Shown: piece by piece, positions 12,655 through 12,935 of the stretch
How positions within the stretch are numbered: the first letter of the stretch is position 1
Layout of the letters: each line of letters opens with the position of its first letter
Assembly (NCBI GenBank): GCA_002308155.1
Contig: DBVQ01000010.1
Coordinates: 1-12,935, forward strand
Length of the DNA: 12,935 bases
Origin: Christensenella sp. UBA1260
GTDB taxonomy: Bacteria > Bacillota > Clostridia > Christensenellales > CAG-917
Reading direction: 5' to 3'
Notes under the pieces: generated by a model
Told to the model about the DNA's origin: nothing
Database searches by the model: none
What the model saw: only the letters and a program-made list of their open reading frames with translations
Program-made: the position numbers and the translations under genes

Positions 12655-12935
12655 ATGTTCACGCCGCTGACGGACGAACTGAAAGCCGAGTATGCTTCTC
12701 TCATCGGCAAAAAGGTGCAAGTTGTGATGGACAGACCCATCGGCGCGGAGCACCCAAAGCACAAAGGCATAATCTACCCAATAAACTACGGCTATATTGA
12801 CGGGCTTTTGGGCGGAGACGGCGAAGAACAAGATGTTTACATCTTGGATGCGGATTTTCCGCTTGAAAAGTGCGAAGCAACAGTGATTGCCGTCGTGCAT
12901 CGCTTTGATGACAACGAGTGCAAATGGGTGGCGTC
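12655..12935 (+). CDS. Family I inorganic pyrophosphatase-like protein (partial, cut by window end)
   Basis: The first 93 codons of a gene running past the window. The visible protein has GKKVQVVMDRPIGAEHPKHKG, YPINYGYIDG and DGEEQDVYILD, then VIAVVHRFDDNECKWV. This layout fits the divergent Firmicutes branch of family I pyrophosphatases, which hydrolyse pyrophosphate with magnesium. The usual DGDPLD metal motif is replaced by DGEEQD, so true pyrophosphatase activity is uncertain. Start 12655 follows the scfB stop by one base; GAGGAA at 12645-12650 can act as ribosome site, indicating cotranscription and probable coupling with scfB. A short extension (MFTPLTDELKAEYASL) precedes the conserved region. 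Confidence 0.88.
   Translation, partial: MFTPLTDELKAEYASLIGKKVQVVMDRPIGAEHPKHKGIIYPINYGYIDGLLGGDGEEQDVYILDADFPLEKCEATVIAVVHRFDDNECKWVA

Noticed and set aside
1..12935. Mobile element, CRISPR array, tRNA or rRNA
   Set aside because: No transposase, integrase, regularly spaced repeats or tRNA/rRNA-like sequence was recognised.

Overview
The window looks like a chromosomal segment of an uncultivated-type Clostridia (Firmicutes) bacterium. Three things point there: a six-cysteine SCIFF peptide with its radical SAM maturase, a near-signature of Clostridia; the order minD-minE-small membrane protein-M50 protease-(ROK)-TIGR03960-TIGR03936-RNase G, a variant of the conserved Firmicutes min/spoIVF/rng neighbourhood; and AT-rich intergenic regions with vegetative-type promoters and T-tailed terminators. 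TGA is used as a stop, so the code is standard. Species cannot be named. No tRNA, rRNA, CRISPR array, transposase or phage gene is visible.

Layout. 1-196: terminator of an upstream gene, then non-coding DNA with two inverted repeats. 197-2321: minD, minE, an 80-aa single-membrane-segment protein and a SpoIVFB-like intramembrane metalloprotease, ended by a terminator. 2370-7360: a good promoter drives a ROK sugar kinase, followed with almost no gap by the paired proteins TIGR03960 (radical SAM) and TIGR03936 (DUF2344), then RNase G. 7468-8504: a separately promoted MDR-family oxidoreductase that has lost the zinc ligands, ending in a bidirectional terminator shared with a convergent alpha/beta-hydrolase lipoprotein (8564-9445, minus strand). 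9446-9536: a 91-bp divergent promoter region. 9537-10967: an Orn/Lys/Arg decarboxylase-family enzyme, apparently translated from a leaderless mRNA. 10968-12935: scfA (48-aa SCIFF precursor), an intrinsic terminator, scfB (maturase) and the start of a family I pyrophosphatase-like gene cut by the window end. No gene-free stretch exceeds 300 bases; the largest are 1-196 and 7361-7532.

How the genes work together. MinD/MinE position the division site; the M50 protease and its small upstream partner occupy the SpoIVFA/SpoIVFB position of sporulating relatives. TIGR03960 and TIGR03936 are a conserved pair of unknown function, and RNase G processes rRNA and mRNA. The most interesting part is the SCIFF locus. 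The precursor has a perfect consensus sigma-A promoter and a strong Shine-Dalgarno, while the maturase lies behind an intrinsic terminator with a poor ribosome site, an arrangement expected to give much peptide and little enzyme. The precursor also carries Gly at the position where, from memory, characterised SCIFF peptides carry the Thr that accepts the thioether. MinD and MinE both have unusual membrane-anchor regions, and the minD and decarboxylase starts share a leaderless-like geometry.
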